Below the pieces are notes generated by a model. It did no database searches. It was not told the origin of the DNA and worked only from the letters and a program-made list of their open reading frames with translations. A program made the position numbers and the translations under genes. Positions 26,752-38,570 of a stretch of DNA of 64,000 nucleotides are shown piece by piece. The DNA is taken from assembly GCA_018401755.1 (NCBI GenBank), contig JAGYKJ010000006.1, forward strand, positions 186,001-250,000, written 5' to 3'. Source of the DNA: Litorivicinus sp. (GTDB taxonomy: Bacteria; Pseudomonadota; Gammaproteobacteria; Pseudomonadales; Litorivicinaceae). Positions within the stretch are counted from its first letter, which is position 1, and each line of letters starts with the position of its first letter.

Positions 26752-28146
26752 TTAAAGAAAGGTTGCAGCCACTGAAAACAATCGCTCGACTTCAGGAATG
26801 CGACGTTTATCAGTGAGGAATAGAATCACGTGATCTTCATGCTGGATCACAATATGATCATGCGCAATTAAGACCTCGTCTTGGTTTCTTACAATAGCGC
26901 CGATCGTGGTACCCGAGGGCAAGTCAACGTCTCCGATGGTTCGTCCAACAACTCGACTCGAGCGCATATCACCGTGCGCGATCGCCTCAATCGCTTCAGC
27001 GGCTCCTCGACGGAGGGAGTGCGCTGCATGAACAGATCCTCGCCGTACAAGCTGAAGTAGAGAGCCAATCGTGGCTTGCTCTGGGCTGATGGCAATATCT
27101 ACCAAACCGTCTTGGACCAGGTCGACATAGGCAGCGTTATTAATGAGAGTCATCACTTTACGGGCCCCCAGTCGTTTCGCGAGCATTGAGGACATGATGT
27201 TGGCTTCATCTGAATTCGTCACTGCGCAGAATACATCGACTTCATCGATTCGCTCTTCAGTCAATAGATCTTTATCAGAAGCATCGCCTTGCAGCACGAC
27301 TGTTTTCCCAAGAAGCTCTGAGAGCTCCCTGCAGCGTGATGCTCCGCGTTCAATCAACTTGACTCGATATTGATTCTCGATAGCACTTGCGAGTCGAGCA
27401 CCAATATTACCGCCACCCGCAATCAAGATACGTCGATAGGGCTGCTCAAGCTTCTGGAGTTCCGACATGACCGCGCGAATATGTTTTCGAGCTGCAAGGA
27501 AGAAGACTTCATCATTGGCTTCAATGATTGTGTCACCGCGAGGAATAATCGGTCGGTCTCTCCGAAAAATGGCAGCAACACGCGTATCCACATCCGGGAG
27601 GTCCTGGCGTAGGTCACGTAATTCGCGCCCAACCAGTGCGCCACCTGGGTATGCACGAACAGCAACTAACTGAACTAATCCGCCCGCAAAATCCATGACT
27701 TGTAGAGCCCCTGGTTGCTGAATTAGGCGAAAAATTGCCTCTGTTACCAACTGTTCAGGGCGAATAATTTGATCGATGCTAAATGCACCTTTTGCGCCAA
27801 ACAGCGGCGTATTCGAATGGGTATCTAAGTGATCGTAGGACGGTGAGCGGACCCGCGCAATTTTTGTTGGTGTTCGAAACAGCGCTCCGCTGATTTGGCA
27901 AGCCACCATATTGGTTTCATCAGAGTTGGTCACAGCAATTAGCATATCAGCATCCATGCCGCCTGCATTCGCCAACACTTCAGGATATGAGGCATGACCA
28001 TGGACCGTGCGAATATCGAGGCGGTCTTGCAGCGCACGAAGGCGGAAGCGGTCGATATCCACAACTGTAATATCGTTTGCTTCTGAGGCGAGGTTTTCGG
28101 CAAGTGTTGCACCGACTTGCCCAGCACCCAAAATAATGATCTTCAC
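26752..28146 (-). CDS. trkA: Trk system NAD-binding regulator TrkA
   Basis: Cytoplasmic gating subunit of Trk; it binds NAD(H)/nucleotides. The 464 residues comprise two RCK units, each with a Rossmann motif: [19 protein letters not shown] at the N-terminus and [15 protein letters not shown] near residue 235, each followed by a TrkA-C domain. The start is GTG, overlapping the rsmB stop; trkH follows directly. Confidence 0.96.
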   Translation of the reverse strand: MKIIILGAGQVGATLAENLASEANDITVVDIDRFRLRALQDRLDIRTVHGHASYPEVLANAGGMDADMLIAVTNSDETNMVACQISGALFRTPTKIARVRSPSYDHLDTHSNTPLFGAKGAFSIDQIIRPEQLVTEAIFRLIQQPGALQVMDFAGGLVQLVAVRAYPGGALVGRELRDLRQDLPDVDTRVAAIFRRDRPIIPRGDTIIEANDEVFFLAARKHIRAVMSELQKLEQPYRRILIAGGGNIGARLASAIENQYRVKLIERGASRCRELSELLGKTVVLQGDASDKDLLTEERIDEVDVFCAVTNSDEANIMSSMLAKRLGARKVMTLINNAAYVDLVQDGLVDIAISPEQATIGSLLQLVRRGSVHAAHSLRRGAAEAIEAIAHGDMRSSRVVGRTIGDVDLPSGTTIGAIVRNQDEVLIAHDHIVIQHEDHVILFLTDKRRIPEVERLFSVAATFL

Positions 28147-29462
28147 GCACGTACCTTTGGCTGTGAGGATCCCGATTTAACCAGAAGCGCGTAGTAGAAA
28201 CCATCTCCTCCAGTGTGCGAGGGAAGCTGTTGAATGCCGTGGGTTGTTCGAATACCCGGTATCCCTGCGTTTAGCACGCCCAGCGATGCATCGGGGTGGT
28301 GGCCGAGAAACCGTTCAATTTGTTCATCATTCTCACTGGGCAGTATGGAGCAGGTTGTGTAAAGCAGGCGGCCACCGTCTTTTAAAACCTCCCACAAGGC
28401 ATCAATGAGTGCACGCTGCATCCCGAGAAGAGATTTAATCGCGGCTTCAGAGCGCATCAGGCGGATATCTGGGTGTCGACGGATGACGCCAGTTGCAGAG
28501 CAGGGCGCATCGAGAAGAATGCCATCGAAAGGAATCCCGTCCCACCAGGTGTCCGGCTGAGACGCATCAGCAGCCTTGAGCTGCGCACGAAGCCCCAGGC
28601 GCACCAGGTTTTCTGTGATTTTGGTGAGTCGTCGTTCACTGATGTCCAGGGCGAGCAAGTCCAGATCAGCCAGTTCCAACAGGTGGGTCGTTTTTCCTCC
28701 TGGGGCGGCACATGCATCAAGAATCCGTTCGCCGGATGTCCCGGCTAGTGCAATGCTGGCCCATTGACTGGATTCGTCTTGTACACTCAAGAATCCTTGA
28801 TTAAACCCATCAAGACGTTCGACTGGGCTGGGTTCGTTGAGTCGGATTGACGCGGGCGCACTGCCTGGTACACAGTCAATGTCTTGTGCTCGCAGCTTTT
28901 CGATTTGTGTTTCACGTGAAACTAAGCGTTGGTTGACGCGTAATGTCATTGGCGGGTGCGCATTATTTTCAACCAAAATGCCTTCCCAGCGCTCAGGCCA
29001 GGCACTTTGGATCCGCTCGATTAACCATGATGGATGATTCCACAAGGTCTCAGCTTGATGGCGCTCCATCTTCAGCTCAGCGCGGTGTCGGATGAAATTT
29101 CGCAGGACAGCGTTCACAAGGCCACGTGCCCAGGGACGGCCCTCAACCACTGTGGCATCCACGTATTCAGTCACGACTGCATGCTCCTTTGAGCGCATCC
29201 AACCAAGCTCATAGATGCCGCATCGTACGATCGCGCCAAGAATGAGATCGCGTGGCTTGAGAGGCTTGTCAATCAGTTGGGCTTCGATCGCTGAGAGGTG
29301 ATACCACTGGCGGGTGATGCCATAACATAACGATTGAAGAAATTTACGATCTTGATCACTGACCTGCTTACCATGTTTTGCGAGTAAACCATCAAGATTT
29401 GAGCGCTGATTTTGTAACGCAAAAATAATTTCGACTGCGCGCGCACGCACGGTTTTTGACAT
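28143..29462 (-). CDS. rsmB: 16S rRNA (cytosine967-C5)-methyltransferase
   Basis: Makes m5C967 in 16S rRNA. From ATG 29462 ([19 protein letters not shown]) the protein has 439 residues: an N-terminal NusB-like RNA-binding domain, then a SAM methyltransferase with [15 protein letters not shown] and the two cysteine motifs [17 protein letters not shown] and [17 protein letters not shown] longer reading to 29510 would overlap fmt by about 50 bases; the ATG overlapping the fmt stop is preferred. Contains a parS site at 28908. Confidence 0.95.
   Translation of the reverse strand: MSKTVRARAVEIIFALQNQRSNLDGLLAKHGKQVSDQDRKFLQSLCYGITRQWYHLSAIEAQLIDKPLKPRDLILGAIVRCGIYELGWMRSKEHAVVTEYVDATVVEGRPWARGLVNAVLRNFIRHRAELKMERHQAETLWNHPSWLIERIQSAWPERWEGILVENNAHPPMTLRVNQRLVSRETQIEKLRAQDIDCVPGSAPASIRLNEPSPVERLDGFNQGFLSVQDESSQWASIALAGTSGERILDACAAPGGKTTHLLELADLDLLALDISERRLTKITENLVRLGLRAQLKAADASQPDTWWDGIPFDGILLDAPCSATGVIRRHPDIRLMRSEAAIKSLLGMQRALIDALWEVLKDGGRLLYTTCSILPSENDEQIERFLGHHPDASLGVLNAGIPGIRTTHGIQQLPSHTGGDGFYYALLVKSGSSQPKVRA
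28908..28923 (+). other. parS site inside rsmB
   Basis: TGTTTCACGTGAAACT, 15 of 16 bases of canonical parS; the most distant site from the presumed origin in this window (about 14 kb). Confidence 0.83.
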
Positions 29463-30424
29463 CAGTGCCCACCACTTGGAGAGCGACTCAACTGGTAGGT
29501 CCCATCCCATGGAAGGCCTTTACGGATCTTCATTTGCGATGCTGTCAGGCGTTTCTGCCCAGGAAATTGCAGGGCGAGGCATTCGAGTGGGACCGTTCCG
29601 GTGCCAATCATGACGGACCCATCAGAGTGCCGCTGCCACTGGCCCGGCGACAGGCGATGGGTGTCACGGACTGCCACCTCGAAGATCTTCAATCGCTCTG
29701 CGTTCAGATAGCAATAAGCGCCTGGGTAGGGGTTGAATGCATGAATCTGGCGAAGGACGTATTCGGCAGATTGATCCCATTGGATGCATGCATCCTCAAC
29801 CCGTATTTTTTTTGCATACGTTGCGCGGGCGTCATCGGTCTGTGGCACGGGCACATGGCGATTTTCTCTGATCGCACGCAGGGTATCGACCAATAAAGGC
29901 CCGCCAATGCGAGCAAGCTGATCATGAAGATCAGCAGCGGTTGTGGAATCCTCAATGGCAATGGCTTGCTTCGCAAGCATTGGACCAGTATCTAATCCAG
30001 CATCCATTTGCATGATGGTGACACCTGTCTCTGAGTCACCTGCTTCAATGGCTCGTTGTACCGGCGCGGCACCCCGCCAGCGCGGAAGTAGTGAGGCATG
30101 GACATTGATACAACCATACCTCGGTATGTCGAGAATTATCGGCTTCAACAGTTGCCCAAACGCGACGACAACGAGCACATCGAGGTGGAGAGCACGAAGC
30201 GTTTCAGCATGTTCTGGTAGCGATAGCTGCTCCGGCTGCCAGACATCGATGCCAGCGTCACGCGCACATCGCTTGACGGCACTTTCTGACATTTGCTGTC
30301 CTCGACCCGCCGGACGATCCGGTTGGGTTAAGACACACTTCACTGTGATGTCTGGGGCAGACAGCAAAGCTTGCAATGTCGGAACGGCAAATTCCGGGGT
30401 TCCAGCGAACGCGACTTGGAGCAC
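29462..30424 (-). CDS. fmt: Methionyl-tRNA formyltransferase
   Basis: Formylates Met-tRNA(fMet) with 10-formyl-THF for translation initiation. The 320 residues begin VAFAGTPEFAVPTLQALL, carry the folate-site motif HASLLPRWRGAAPVQRAI and a C-terminal OB-like domain. The start is GTG, overlapping the def stop by one base; def removes the same formyl group later, and the def-fmt pair is a standard operon. Confidence 0.97.
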   Translation of the reverse strand: MLQVAFAGTPEFAVPTLQALLSAPDITVKCVLTQPDRPAGRGQQMSESAVKRCARDAGIDVWQPEQLSLPEHAETLRALHLDVLVVVAFGQLLKPIILDIPRYGCINVHASLLPRWRGAAPVQRAIEAGDSETGVTIMQMDAGLDTGPMLAKQAIAIEDSTTAADLHDQLARIGGPLLVDTLRAIRENRHVPVPQTDDARATYAKKIRVEDACIQWDQSAEYVLRQIHAFNPYPGAYCYLNAERLKIFEVAVRDTHRLSPGQWQRHSDGSVMIGTGTVPLECLALQFPGQKRLTASQMKIRKGLPWDGTYQLSRSPSGGH

Positions 30425-30939
30425 TATGAAGCGGTTGCCTCCACCTTCTTTGCCTTGACCAGCTTGGTTCGAATTCGAGCCCGCTTCAAGTTTGATAGGT
30501 AATCCACAAAAAGTTTCCCATTGAGGTGATCACATTCATGTTGAATACAGACCGCCAGCAATCCAATTGCCTCCAACTCGTAGGGGATGCCATCGCGGCC
30601 TTGAGCGCGCAGATGAATCCGTTCCGGTCGGGTGACTGGTTCATAAAATCCTGGAACCGACAGGCACCCTTCCTGCATGTCATCCGTTTGATCTGTCAGA
30701 GTTTCAAACTCGGGGTTAATCAACACCAGAGGCGCATGCTCTTCATCTTGCAAATCGATCACAATCACGCGCAGGTGCACGTCGACCTGCGTTGCAGCCA
30801 GTCCAATGCCGCCAGCGTCATACATTGTTTCAAACATGTCATCGACCAGTACCTGAATCGATGCATCAACCACTGGGACTGGCTTTGCAATCGTGCGCAG
30901 CCGAGTGTCGGGAAATTCGAGTATCGGTCGGATGGCCAT
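30424..30939 (-). CDS. def: Peptide deformylase
   Basis: Metal enzyme that removes the N-formyl group from new proteins. From ATG 30939 ([16 protein letters not shown], with GAGG upstream) the protein has 171 residues (E. coli 169). The three active-site motifs are present: [13 protein letters not shown] and [10 protein letters not shown] longer reading to 30978 lacks support. First gene of def-fmt-rsmB-trkA-trkH. Confidence 0.97.
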   Translation of the reverse strand: MAIRPILEFPDTRLRTIAKPVPVVDASIQVLVDDMFETMYDAGGIGLAATQVDVHLRVIVIDLQDEEHAPLVLINPEFETLTDQTDDMQEGCLSVPGFYEPVTRPERIHLRAQGRDGIPYELEAIGLLAVCIQHECDHLNGKLFVDYLSNLKRARIRTKLVKAKKVEATAS

Positions 30940-30987
30940 GGCAACCTCATACAATGGATCCAGCAAACAGCGGCACATTGTACCCGA

Positions 30988-31458
30988 TTGCTGAGATGGA
31001 CCCTATGGGCATTTCCATTGCTTGTGATGGAGGCAAGCGGTTGCGATCAAAGTCGCCTGGTTCGGCTGTCAAACGGTGTGACGCCATGCGTCGATTTGTG
31101 TGCGGAGCTAAGGCTACTTCCAGGTACTCGAGGCGTCTATGAGTTGGTGGCGATTGCTCCACAGGCACAGGCGATTCGCTGGGGCCATGTCGTGAGTGGG
31201 CTTACGGCCCTAGAGCGTTTCGGTCAGCCAGCGCCATCACCGATTCCAGTGCGCCCAAAGCCCCTGGGGCTCTCAGACATTGGTTGGCTGTCGGGCTGTC
31301 GTTACCAATGGATCGAGCATGGGTGGCATGCTGGTATCCGACCGGGCACCGGGCTCGAGCTGTCATTCCCAAATCGCGGATCAGTCTCCTGGACTGCGCT
31401 AGAAGTTTGGGAGGATCGGGCATTGGGCGTTTATGATGTCGCCCAGATTCGTGATTAG
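30988..31458 (+). CDS. Unknown small protein, possibly a lipoprotein
   Basis: About 156 residues from TTG 30988, divergent from def and directly before tsaC. I do not recognise the family. The first 20 residues are hydrophobic ([18 protein letters not shown]) and end in ASGC, a weak lipobox with Ala at -3, suggesting export and lipidation. The rest holds [20 protein letters not shown] and a tryptophan-rich tail. In Pseudomonas this spot holds a LysM-domain gene and dprA; no LysM motif is visible here. Its upstream in-frame extension only mirrors def and is not real. The start is uncertain. Confidence 0.5.
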   Translation: MLRWTLWAFPLLVMEASGCDQSRLVRLSNGVTPCVDLCAELRLLPGTRGVYELVAIAPQAQAIRWGHVVSGLTALERFGQPAPSPIPVRPKPLGLSDIGWLSGCRYQWIEHGWHAGIRPGTGLELSFPNRGSVSWTALEVWEDRALGVYDVAQIRD

Positions 31459-31468
31459 GGATGGTGGC

Positions 31469-33746
<2,278 letters not shown>

Positions 33747-33776
33747 TTTGATACACTACCGTTTTGAGGACAGCTC

Positions 33777-34925
33777 GTGACACTTCAGCTCCCTATTAAA
33801 CGCATCGGTATCGTGGGTGGCGGACAGCTGGCGCGGATGCTGGCCTCACCATGCGCGACGCTGCAAGTCCCTTTGACGGTTTTGGATCCAATGGCCGGGA
33901 GCCCGGCGGGTCTTGTCGCCACCTCCGAGCAGATTGGATCACTCCATGATCCAAGGGCCCTCCAAGCCCTCGTGGATGCGGTCGATGTCGTGAGTTTTGA
34001 TCTCGAAAATGTTGGTGCAGATACACTTTCTGCACTCGCTGACGCAGGCGCATCGATCCTTCCACATCCAGATGTGCTGCGTTTGATACAGAATAAATGG
34101 GATCAAAAACAACATTATCTGAAACACGGAATTCTAACCTCTGCATGTCGTCGCGTTGATGGCTCTTGGGCTTCAGTTGAGGCATTTGGTGTGCCTTGTG
34201 TGCAAAAGGCCGAAGTCGGTGGGTATGACGGCAGAGGTGTGGCAATTATTGAAAATGAGGCAGATTGGCAACACCGGTTGCCGGGGGATACATTCGTCGA
34301 GGCCTATGTTGCCAATGCCATTGAGCTTGGTGTGATGGTCTGTTGCCGCGCATCTGGAGAGCTTGTGACCTATGATCCGGTCGAGATGGTTGTTGATCCT
34401 GAATTGCATTTACTGAAGTATTTATTGGCCCCCGCGCGTATTGCGCCTGATGTTGCACAACAGGCGCGCGCGTTAGCCGCTCAAACAGTTGCTTCATTCA
34501 ACTCGCCTGGCTTGTATGGGGTCGAGTTATTTTTAACTGTCGACGGGACCTTATGGGTCAATGAAGTGGCTCCTCGCGCGCACAATTCAGGCCATCACAC
34601 AATAGAGGCATGTGTGACGAGCCAATTTGAGAATCAGTTACGCGCGTTATTGGATCTTCCTCTAGGATCAACCACCTTGCGTCGTTCTGCGGTCATGCTT
34701 AATTTGGTCGGCGCGCCGGGATACGTGGGTTCGCCAGTGATTGATGGGCTTGTCCCGTTGTTAAGCGAGCCCGATGTCCATGTACATTTATATGGCAAGC
34801 AAGAATGCCGCCCAGGCCGAAAAATGGGTCATATTACAGTGCTGGGAGATTCCACTGAGGAATTGGTAGCCATCGCTGAGGACATTGCAGCCACCGTGGT
34901 GATTCGAGGAGAGAACCGTCAATGA
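33777..34925 (+). CDS. purK: N5-carboxyaminoimidazole ribonucleotide synthase
   Basis: ATP-grasp enzyme of purine synthesis, making N5-CAIR from AIR and bicarbonate. The 382 residues start with the nucleotide-site motif IGIVGGGQLARMLA and contain QKAEVGGYDGRGV and NEVAPRAHNSGHHTIEAC. The GTG start has GAGGA upstream. It overlaps purE by four bases; purK-purE is a common pair, though E. coli has the order purE-purK. Confidence 0.96.
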   Translation: MTLQLPIKRIGIVGGGQLARMLASPCATLQVPLTVLDPMAGSPAGLVATSEQIGSLHDPRALQALVDAVDVVSFDLENVGADTLSALADAGASILPHPDVLRLIQNKWDQKQHYLKHGILTSACRRVDGSWASVEAFGVPCVQKAEVGGYDGRGVAIIENEADWQHRLPGDTFVEAYVANAIELGVMVCCRASGELVTYDPVEMVVDPELHLLKYLLAPARIAPDVAQQARALAAQTVASFNSPGLYGVELFLTVDGTLWVNEVAPRAHNSGHHTIEACVTSQFENQLRALLDLPLGSTTLRRSAVMLNLVGAPGYVGSPVIDGLVPLLSEPDVHVHLYGKQECRPGRKMGHITVLGDSTEELVAIAEDIAATVVIRGENRQ

Positions 34926-35425
34926 CAGTGCGAGTAGGGGTAATCATGGGGTCAGATTCTGATTGGCCCATTATGGAAGGTGCAGTCAAAGCGCTTCAGC
35001 AGCTCGGAGTCCCCGTGGAAGCAACTGTGGTCTCTGCACATCGAACGCCTGAGCGATTAATGCAGTATGCCCGTGAGGCGTCTGATCGAGGATTGGATGT
35101 GATTATTGCCGGAGCGGGTGGCGCAGCGCATCTGCCAGGAATGATTGCATCGATGACCGCGCTACCTGTAATCGGAGTCCCTGTTATTGCCACCAGCCTC
35201 AATGGGCAAGATGCACTGCTCTCAATCGTGCAGATGCCGCAAGGAGTGCCTGTTGCAACTGTGGCGATCAATGGCGCATTCAATGCGGGCCTATTGGCCG
35301 CACAGATGTTGTCAATTAGTGATCCAGCGCTTCGACAGCGGCTGATCGCCTATAAGGCTGATTTAGCCGCATCTGTCTTAAAAAAGGCGGCACGTGTTGA
35401 GGCTCAAATTGATCCGTCCCTTTGA
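34922..35425 (+). CDS. purE: 5-(carboxyamino)imidazole ribonucleotide mutase
   Basis: Moves the carboxyl group of N5-CAIR to C4, the step after PurK. The 167 residues hold VIMGSDSDWPIME, VVSAHRTPERL (active-site histidine) and AGAGGAAHLPGM. The 3' end overlaps the convergent gamma-carbonic anhydrase gene by 22 bases. Confidence 0.97.
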   Translation: MTVRVGVIMGSDSDWPIMEGAVKALQQLGVPVEATVVSAHRTPERLMQYAREASDRGLDVIIAGAGGAAHLPGMIASMTALPVIGVPVIATSLNGQDALLSIVQMPQGVPVATVAINGAFNAGLLAAQMLSISDPALRQRLIAYKADLAASVLKKAARVEAQIDPSL

Positions 35426-35943
35426 TGCGCATTTGCAAGACGCACGTAGTGCGCAGCGGAGTATTGTAATTGGGCGATTTCAGCGTCACTGAGCGCGCGC
35501 GACTGTTTGACTGGGCTTCCAACGTATAAATGCCCTGCTTGTAGGCGTTTACCCGGTGGAACCAATGCGCCCGCCGCGATAATGACATTGCTTTCGACAT
35601 ATGCGCCATCGAGGATGATGGCACCCATACCGACAAGCACGCGATCCTCGAGTGTGCAGCCATGTAGGCAGGCATGGTGGCCAATGGTGACATCTGCTCC
35701 GATCACGAGTGGGTGTCCGTCGGGTGTGTAAGGCCCGTCATGGGTGCAATGGAGCATCGCAAGGTCTTGTATATTACTCCGTGCACCCACTTCGATGGTG
35801 TTGACATCGCCCCGCAAGACGGCTCTCGGCCAGACGGAGACGCCAGTGCTGAGGTGCACCTGTCCAATGACAGAGGCATCCGGATCAACATAAACACCCT
35901 CGTCGATCTGAGGATGGTGGTTCAGGAAAGCGCGGATAGACAT
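35404..35943 (-). CDS. Gamma-carbonic anhydrase family protein (YrdA-like)
   Basis: Left-handed beta-helix protein of about 179 residues from ATG 35943 (MSIRAFLNHHPQIDEG; GGATCC upstream). Hexapeptide repeats run through the middle, and the likely metal-ligand histidines are in LHCTHDGP and TIGHHACLHGCTL. The family includes real carbonic anhydrases and members with unknown activity, so catalysis is not assured. Bicarbonate supply for PurK next door would be a neat link but is only inference. Confidence 0.9.
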   Translation of the reverse strand: MSIRAFLNHHPQIDEGVYVDPDASVIGQVHLSTGVSVWPRAVLRGDVNTIEVGARSNIQDLAMLHCTHDGPYTPDGHPLVIGADVTIGHHACLHGCTLEDRVLVGMGAIILDGAYVESNVIIAAGALVPPGKRLQAGHLYVGSPVKQSRALSDAEIAQLQYSAAHYVRLANAHQRDGSI

Positions 35944-36000
35944 GGAGGATCCTTGTGATTTTGGGGTCAACGCCTATGATATCCAAAGGGGACATTTGAC

Positions 36001-36249
36001 ATGATAGTGAAACGATTCATTGCAGGCGCAGTCTGTCAGGCTTGCGGACAGCAAGACAAGGTGCGGGCTTGGGACGATGTCAATGCGAAAGCCATGTACC
36101 GTGAGTGCGTGGCTTGCGGGTATACCGATGTGCTCGCGCATTCCCCAAGTGAGGCCCACGAAATTATGACTCGTGTGAATTACACCAATCCAGTGTTTGA
36201 CGAAGATGTCACACCTGTTCGGATTATTCATCCGGGCTCAACGCATTGA
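36001..36249 (+). CDS. YheV-like zinc-ribbon protein
   Basis: 82 residues with two CXXC pairs (CQACG and CVACG) about 26 residues apart, and the start VKRFIAGAVC, closely like E. coli YheV (KRFIAGAKC). The family is a small conserved gammaproteobacterial zinc-ribbon group of unknown role. The C-terminus PVRIIHPG matches the family end. The last 12 bases overlap the convergent MATE gene. Confidence 0.85.
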   Translation: MIVKRFIAGAVCQACGQQDKVRAWDDVNAKAMYRECVACGYTDVLAHSPSEAHEIMTRVNYTNPVFDEDVTPVRIIHPGSTH

Positions 36250-37539
36250 TTGGGTGATGGCTCGCGGTAGTTGAGCGCCAAGGCTTATGGTTCTGACGAC
36301 TCCAAAGAGGACAAAGGCGGCCAACAGGACGTCCAGACGATCTGTGCCAAATAGCCAAAGGCCGAGAATCCAGGTGATACCAGCGAGAAGCATGCTGACA
36401 AACATCGCTGTTGGTCGCAGCAGTCCGATAAATACACCGTCCAGCCAATACGATCCTGCCAAGACTGCAAGAATGCCGTATAACCAGGGCAATAGCGCAG
36501 TAGCGCGGATTGCAACAACCTCATGAATGGTCAATTGGGCAATCAACTCAGCGGCGAGGAAGTGATACAGCACGATGATGCCGATCGTTGCTAACGCAGT
36601 GGCAATGGCGCCTGCCCATAAGCTGAGGTAGAGCCTGCGGCGATCCTGCCTGCCAATGGACTGTCCTGTTTCGATCTCAGATGCAAATGCAAATCCATCG
36701 AGAGCATAGGCAGCTGTTGAGAGCAGGATCAAAAGAAGGCCTAGAGCGGCTGCTTCGGTGACACCCAGAGAGGCTGCATGCAATGTCAGCATGACAAAAA
36801 CACCCTTGAGAATCAGGGTTCTCAAAAAGAGCGGAAGATTCAGGGTCAGCATGTGCCAGATTGTCACGGCACGGATATGCATCTGATCCCAGAGTTGGCG
36901 TGTCCACTGTTGTTTCAGAATCAGCCCCAGCGCGCACAGTAACCCGCAGCACTCCGCAAACGCAGTGCCTAGGGCGATTCCGCGAGTGTCCATTTGGAAC
37001 TCGATGGCGAGTATGTAGTTTGCAATGATATTGATCAGATTGATTCCGAGTGCTAACCCCAGCGCAATTCGTGTCATGCCTTGGCCTATGAAATAGGCTG
37101 AGCACACATAGGTCGCTAGGACGATTGGGGCGGTCCAAATACGAATTCTGAGATACTCCAAAAGTTCCACCGCGATCGCAGGCTCGGGATTTGCGATGGC
37201 GATGATCCTGGACTCAAGCGCCCACCAAATCCCGATCAGCGTCAGCCCGAGCACGACAGCGAGTGTGAGTGCATTGGCTACAATGGAGATGATTTCGGAC
37301 GGGATGCTGCGCCCACTGGCTTGTGCAATGAGCCCCGTGGTTCCCATACGCAGAAAGCCACAGCTCCAAAATACCAACGTAATGAGCTCGGCACCAACCA
37401 CCACCGCGGCGAGATGTTTAGGCTCTGGTAAATGTCCGGCAATGGCTGTATCCGCAAGCCCTAAAAGTGGTGTTGCGGCGTTGGCCAAAATGAGCGGCCA
37501 CGCCAAGGTCCAATGCTGCCTTAAGGCGTTGTTGAGCAC
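36238..37539 (-). CDS. MATE family efflux transporter, DinF-like
   Basis: Polytopic inner-membrane protein of 433 residues with about 12 hydrophobic helices, starting LAWPLILANAATPLLGLADT, a DinF/MATE N-terminal signature with the conserved AIAGHL. MATE proteins export organic cations with Na+ or H+. GTG start at 37539, overlapping the thrB end by 19 bases. The substrate is unknown. There is no LexA gene beside it, unlike E. coli dinF. Confidence 0.88.
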   Translation of the reverse strand: MLNNALRQHWTLAWPLILANAATPLLGLADTAIAGHLPEPKHLAAVVVGAELITLVFWSCGFLRMGTTGLIAQASGRSIPSEIISIVANALTLAVVLGLTLIGIWWALESRIIAIANPEPAIAVELLEYLRIRIWTAPIVLATYVCSAYFIGQGMTRIALGLALGINLINIIANYILAIEFQMDTRGIALGTAFAECCGLLCALGLILKQQWTRQLWDQMHIRAVTIWHMLTLNLPLFLRTLILKGVFVMLTLHAASLGVTEAAALGLLLILLSTAAYALDGFAFASEIETGQSIGRQDRRRLYLSLWAGAIATALATIGIIVLYHFLAAELIAQLTIHEVVAIRATALLPWLYGILAVLAGSYWLDGVFIGLLRPTAMFVSMLLAGITWILGLWLFGTDRLDVLLAAFVLFGVVRTISLGAQLPRAITQSMR

Positions 37540-38501
37540 GCCAGATCAATAATGGCACGCTGGGGATCATTGAGACGTGCACGCAGGATGGTTAAAAAAT
37601 CATTTGGATCCTTGACGTGTGGTGGCGCCTGAGGGCCGCCTTCTCGTTTTCGCGCTAACGCGACTAACCGAAGCATCCAAAATCGCAAAGCTGCGGTCTC
37701 GAGGGCACCAGCCCAGGCATCCTTTTCGGTTTCTGTGATCGGCCGCTGCAGACAATAGGCCCGGATGAGAGCATGGGCACGATCGGGATCGAGTCGACCG
37801 CTGGGTAATGAGCACCAATCATTGACTGTGACGGCAAGGTCGAAGATGAAAGCGCCATCACAGGCATTGTAGAAATCGATGATTCCAGTCAGTTCACCAT
37901 CATGAAATAGCGCGTTATCACAGAACAGATCACCATGGATTAGCCCTGACGGAAGGTGTGCAGTGGATTCAACAAATTGACGCGATCGACTGATTTGCTC
38001 CCTTAATACTGAGTCAAAAGGCGTAGAGACGAGATCGATGACGCGTTCAATATTCCCTTCCCACCATTCGATCCAACGATGGTTTGTCCGATGCAATGAA
38101 TAACCCCCAGACACCTTGTGCATACGGCCCAAGGCGTCACCAATTTGCTGGCACGCAAACACCGTGGGTGTTCCGATGGCACTCCCTTGCAGCCGAGGAA
38201 ATAATACGGCAGGTTTCGATTTCAGGGTGTGGAGTCGCTCTCCATGATGATCGGCAAAGGGAACCGCGACGGGCACTTGATCGGCCCCAAGGCGCCGATT
38301 GAGTTCAATGAAAAACGGAATTTCGTCGGCAGTTTGTTCTTCGAAAATTTGCAACACCGCTTCGCATTTGCCGAGTGTCACAAAGTAGGTGGTGTTTTCA
38401 ACGCCCGCCTCGACGCCACGAAATGTGTGCAATGGGCCAAGATCAAAGCGCGCAGTGAATGCACGCATCTCCGCTTCGGTGACGGTAGTATAGACGCTCA
38501 T
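37521..38501 (-). CDS. thrB: Homoserine kinase (type II, APH fold)
   Basis: Phosphorylates homoserine in threonine synthesis. The protein has about 326 residues from ATG 38501 (MSVYTTVTEAEMRAF). It is the aminoglycoside-phosphotransferase-fold type found in Pseudomonas, not the GHMP type of E. coli: catalytic loop HGDLFCDNALF and GIIDFYNACDGAFIFDLAV. Divergent from polA with 69 bases between, as near polA in Pseudomonas. Confidence 0.92.
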   Translation of the reverse strand: MSVYTTVTEAEMRAFTARFDLGPLHTFRGVEAGVENTTYFVTLGKCEAVLQIFEEQTADEIPFFIELNRRLGADQVPVAVPFADHHGERLHTLKSKPAVLFPRLQGSAIGTPTVFACQQIGDALGRMHKVSGGYSLHRTNHRWIEWWEGNIERVIDLVSTPFDSVLREQISRSRQFVESTAHLPSGLIHGDLFCDNALFHDGELTGIIDFYNACDGAFIFDLAVTVNDWCSLPSGRLDPDRAHALIRAYCLQRPITETEKDAWAGALETAALRFWMLRLVALARKREGGPQAPPHVKDPNDFLTILRARLNDPQRAIIDLACSTTP

Positions 38502-38570
38502 GAACCAATCCTTGCTAAGCGCGCTATTATGCCCGTTCAACACCAAATTCGACACTGCCTTGGAGTGGTC

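Noticed and set aside
29456-29896. 146-codon plus-strand open frame across fmt
   Set aside because: Antisense to the conserved fmt, no signal or domain; codon-bias artefact.
33796-34245. 149-codon minus-strand frame inside purK
   Set aside because: Antisense shadow of the conserved ATP-grasp gene.
38229-38570. N-terminal extension of polA by 114 codons
   Set aside because: It would overlap thrB on the other strand; the ATG at 38571 gives the conserved DNA polymerase I N-terminus.
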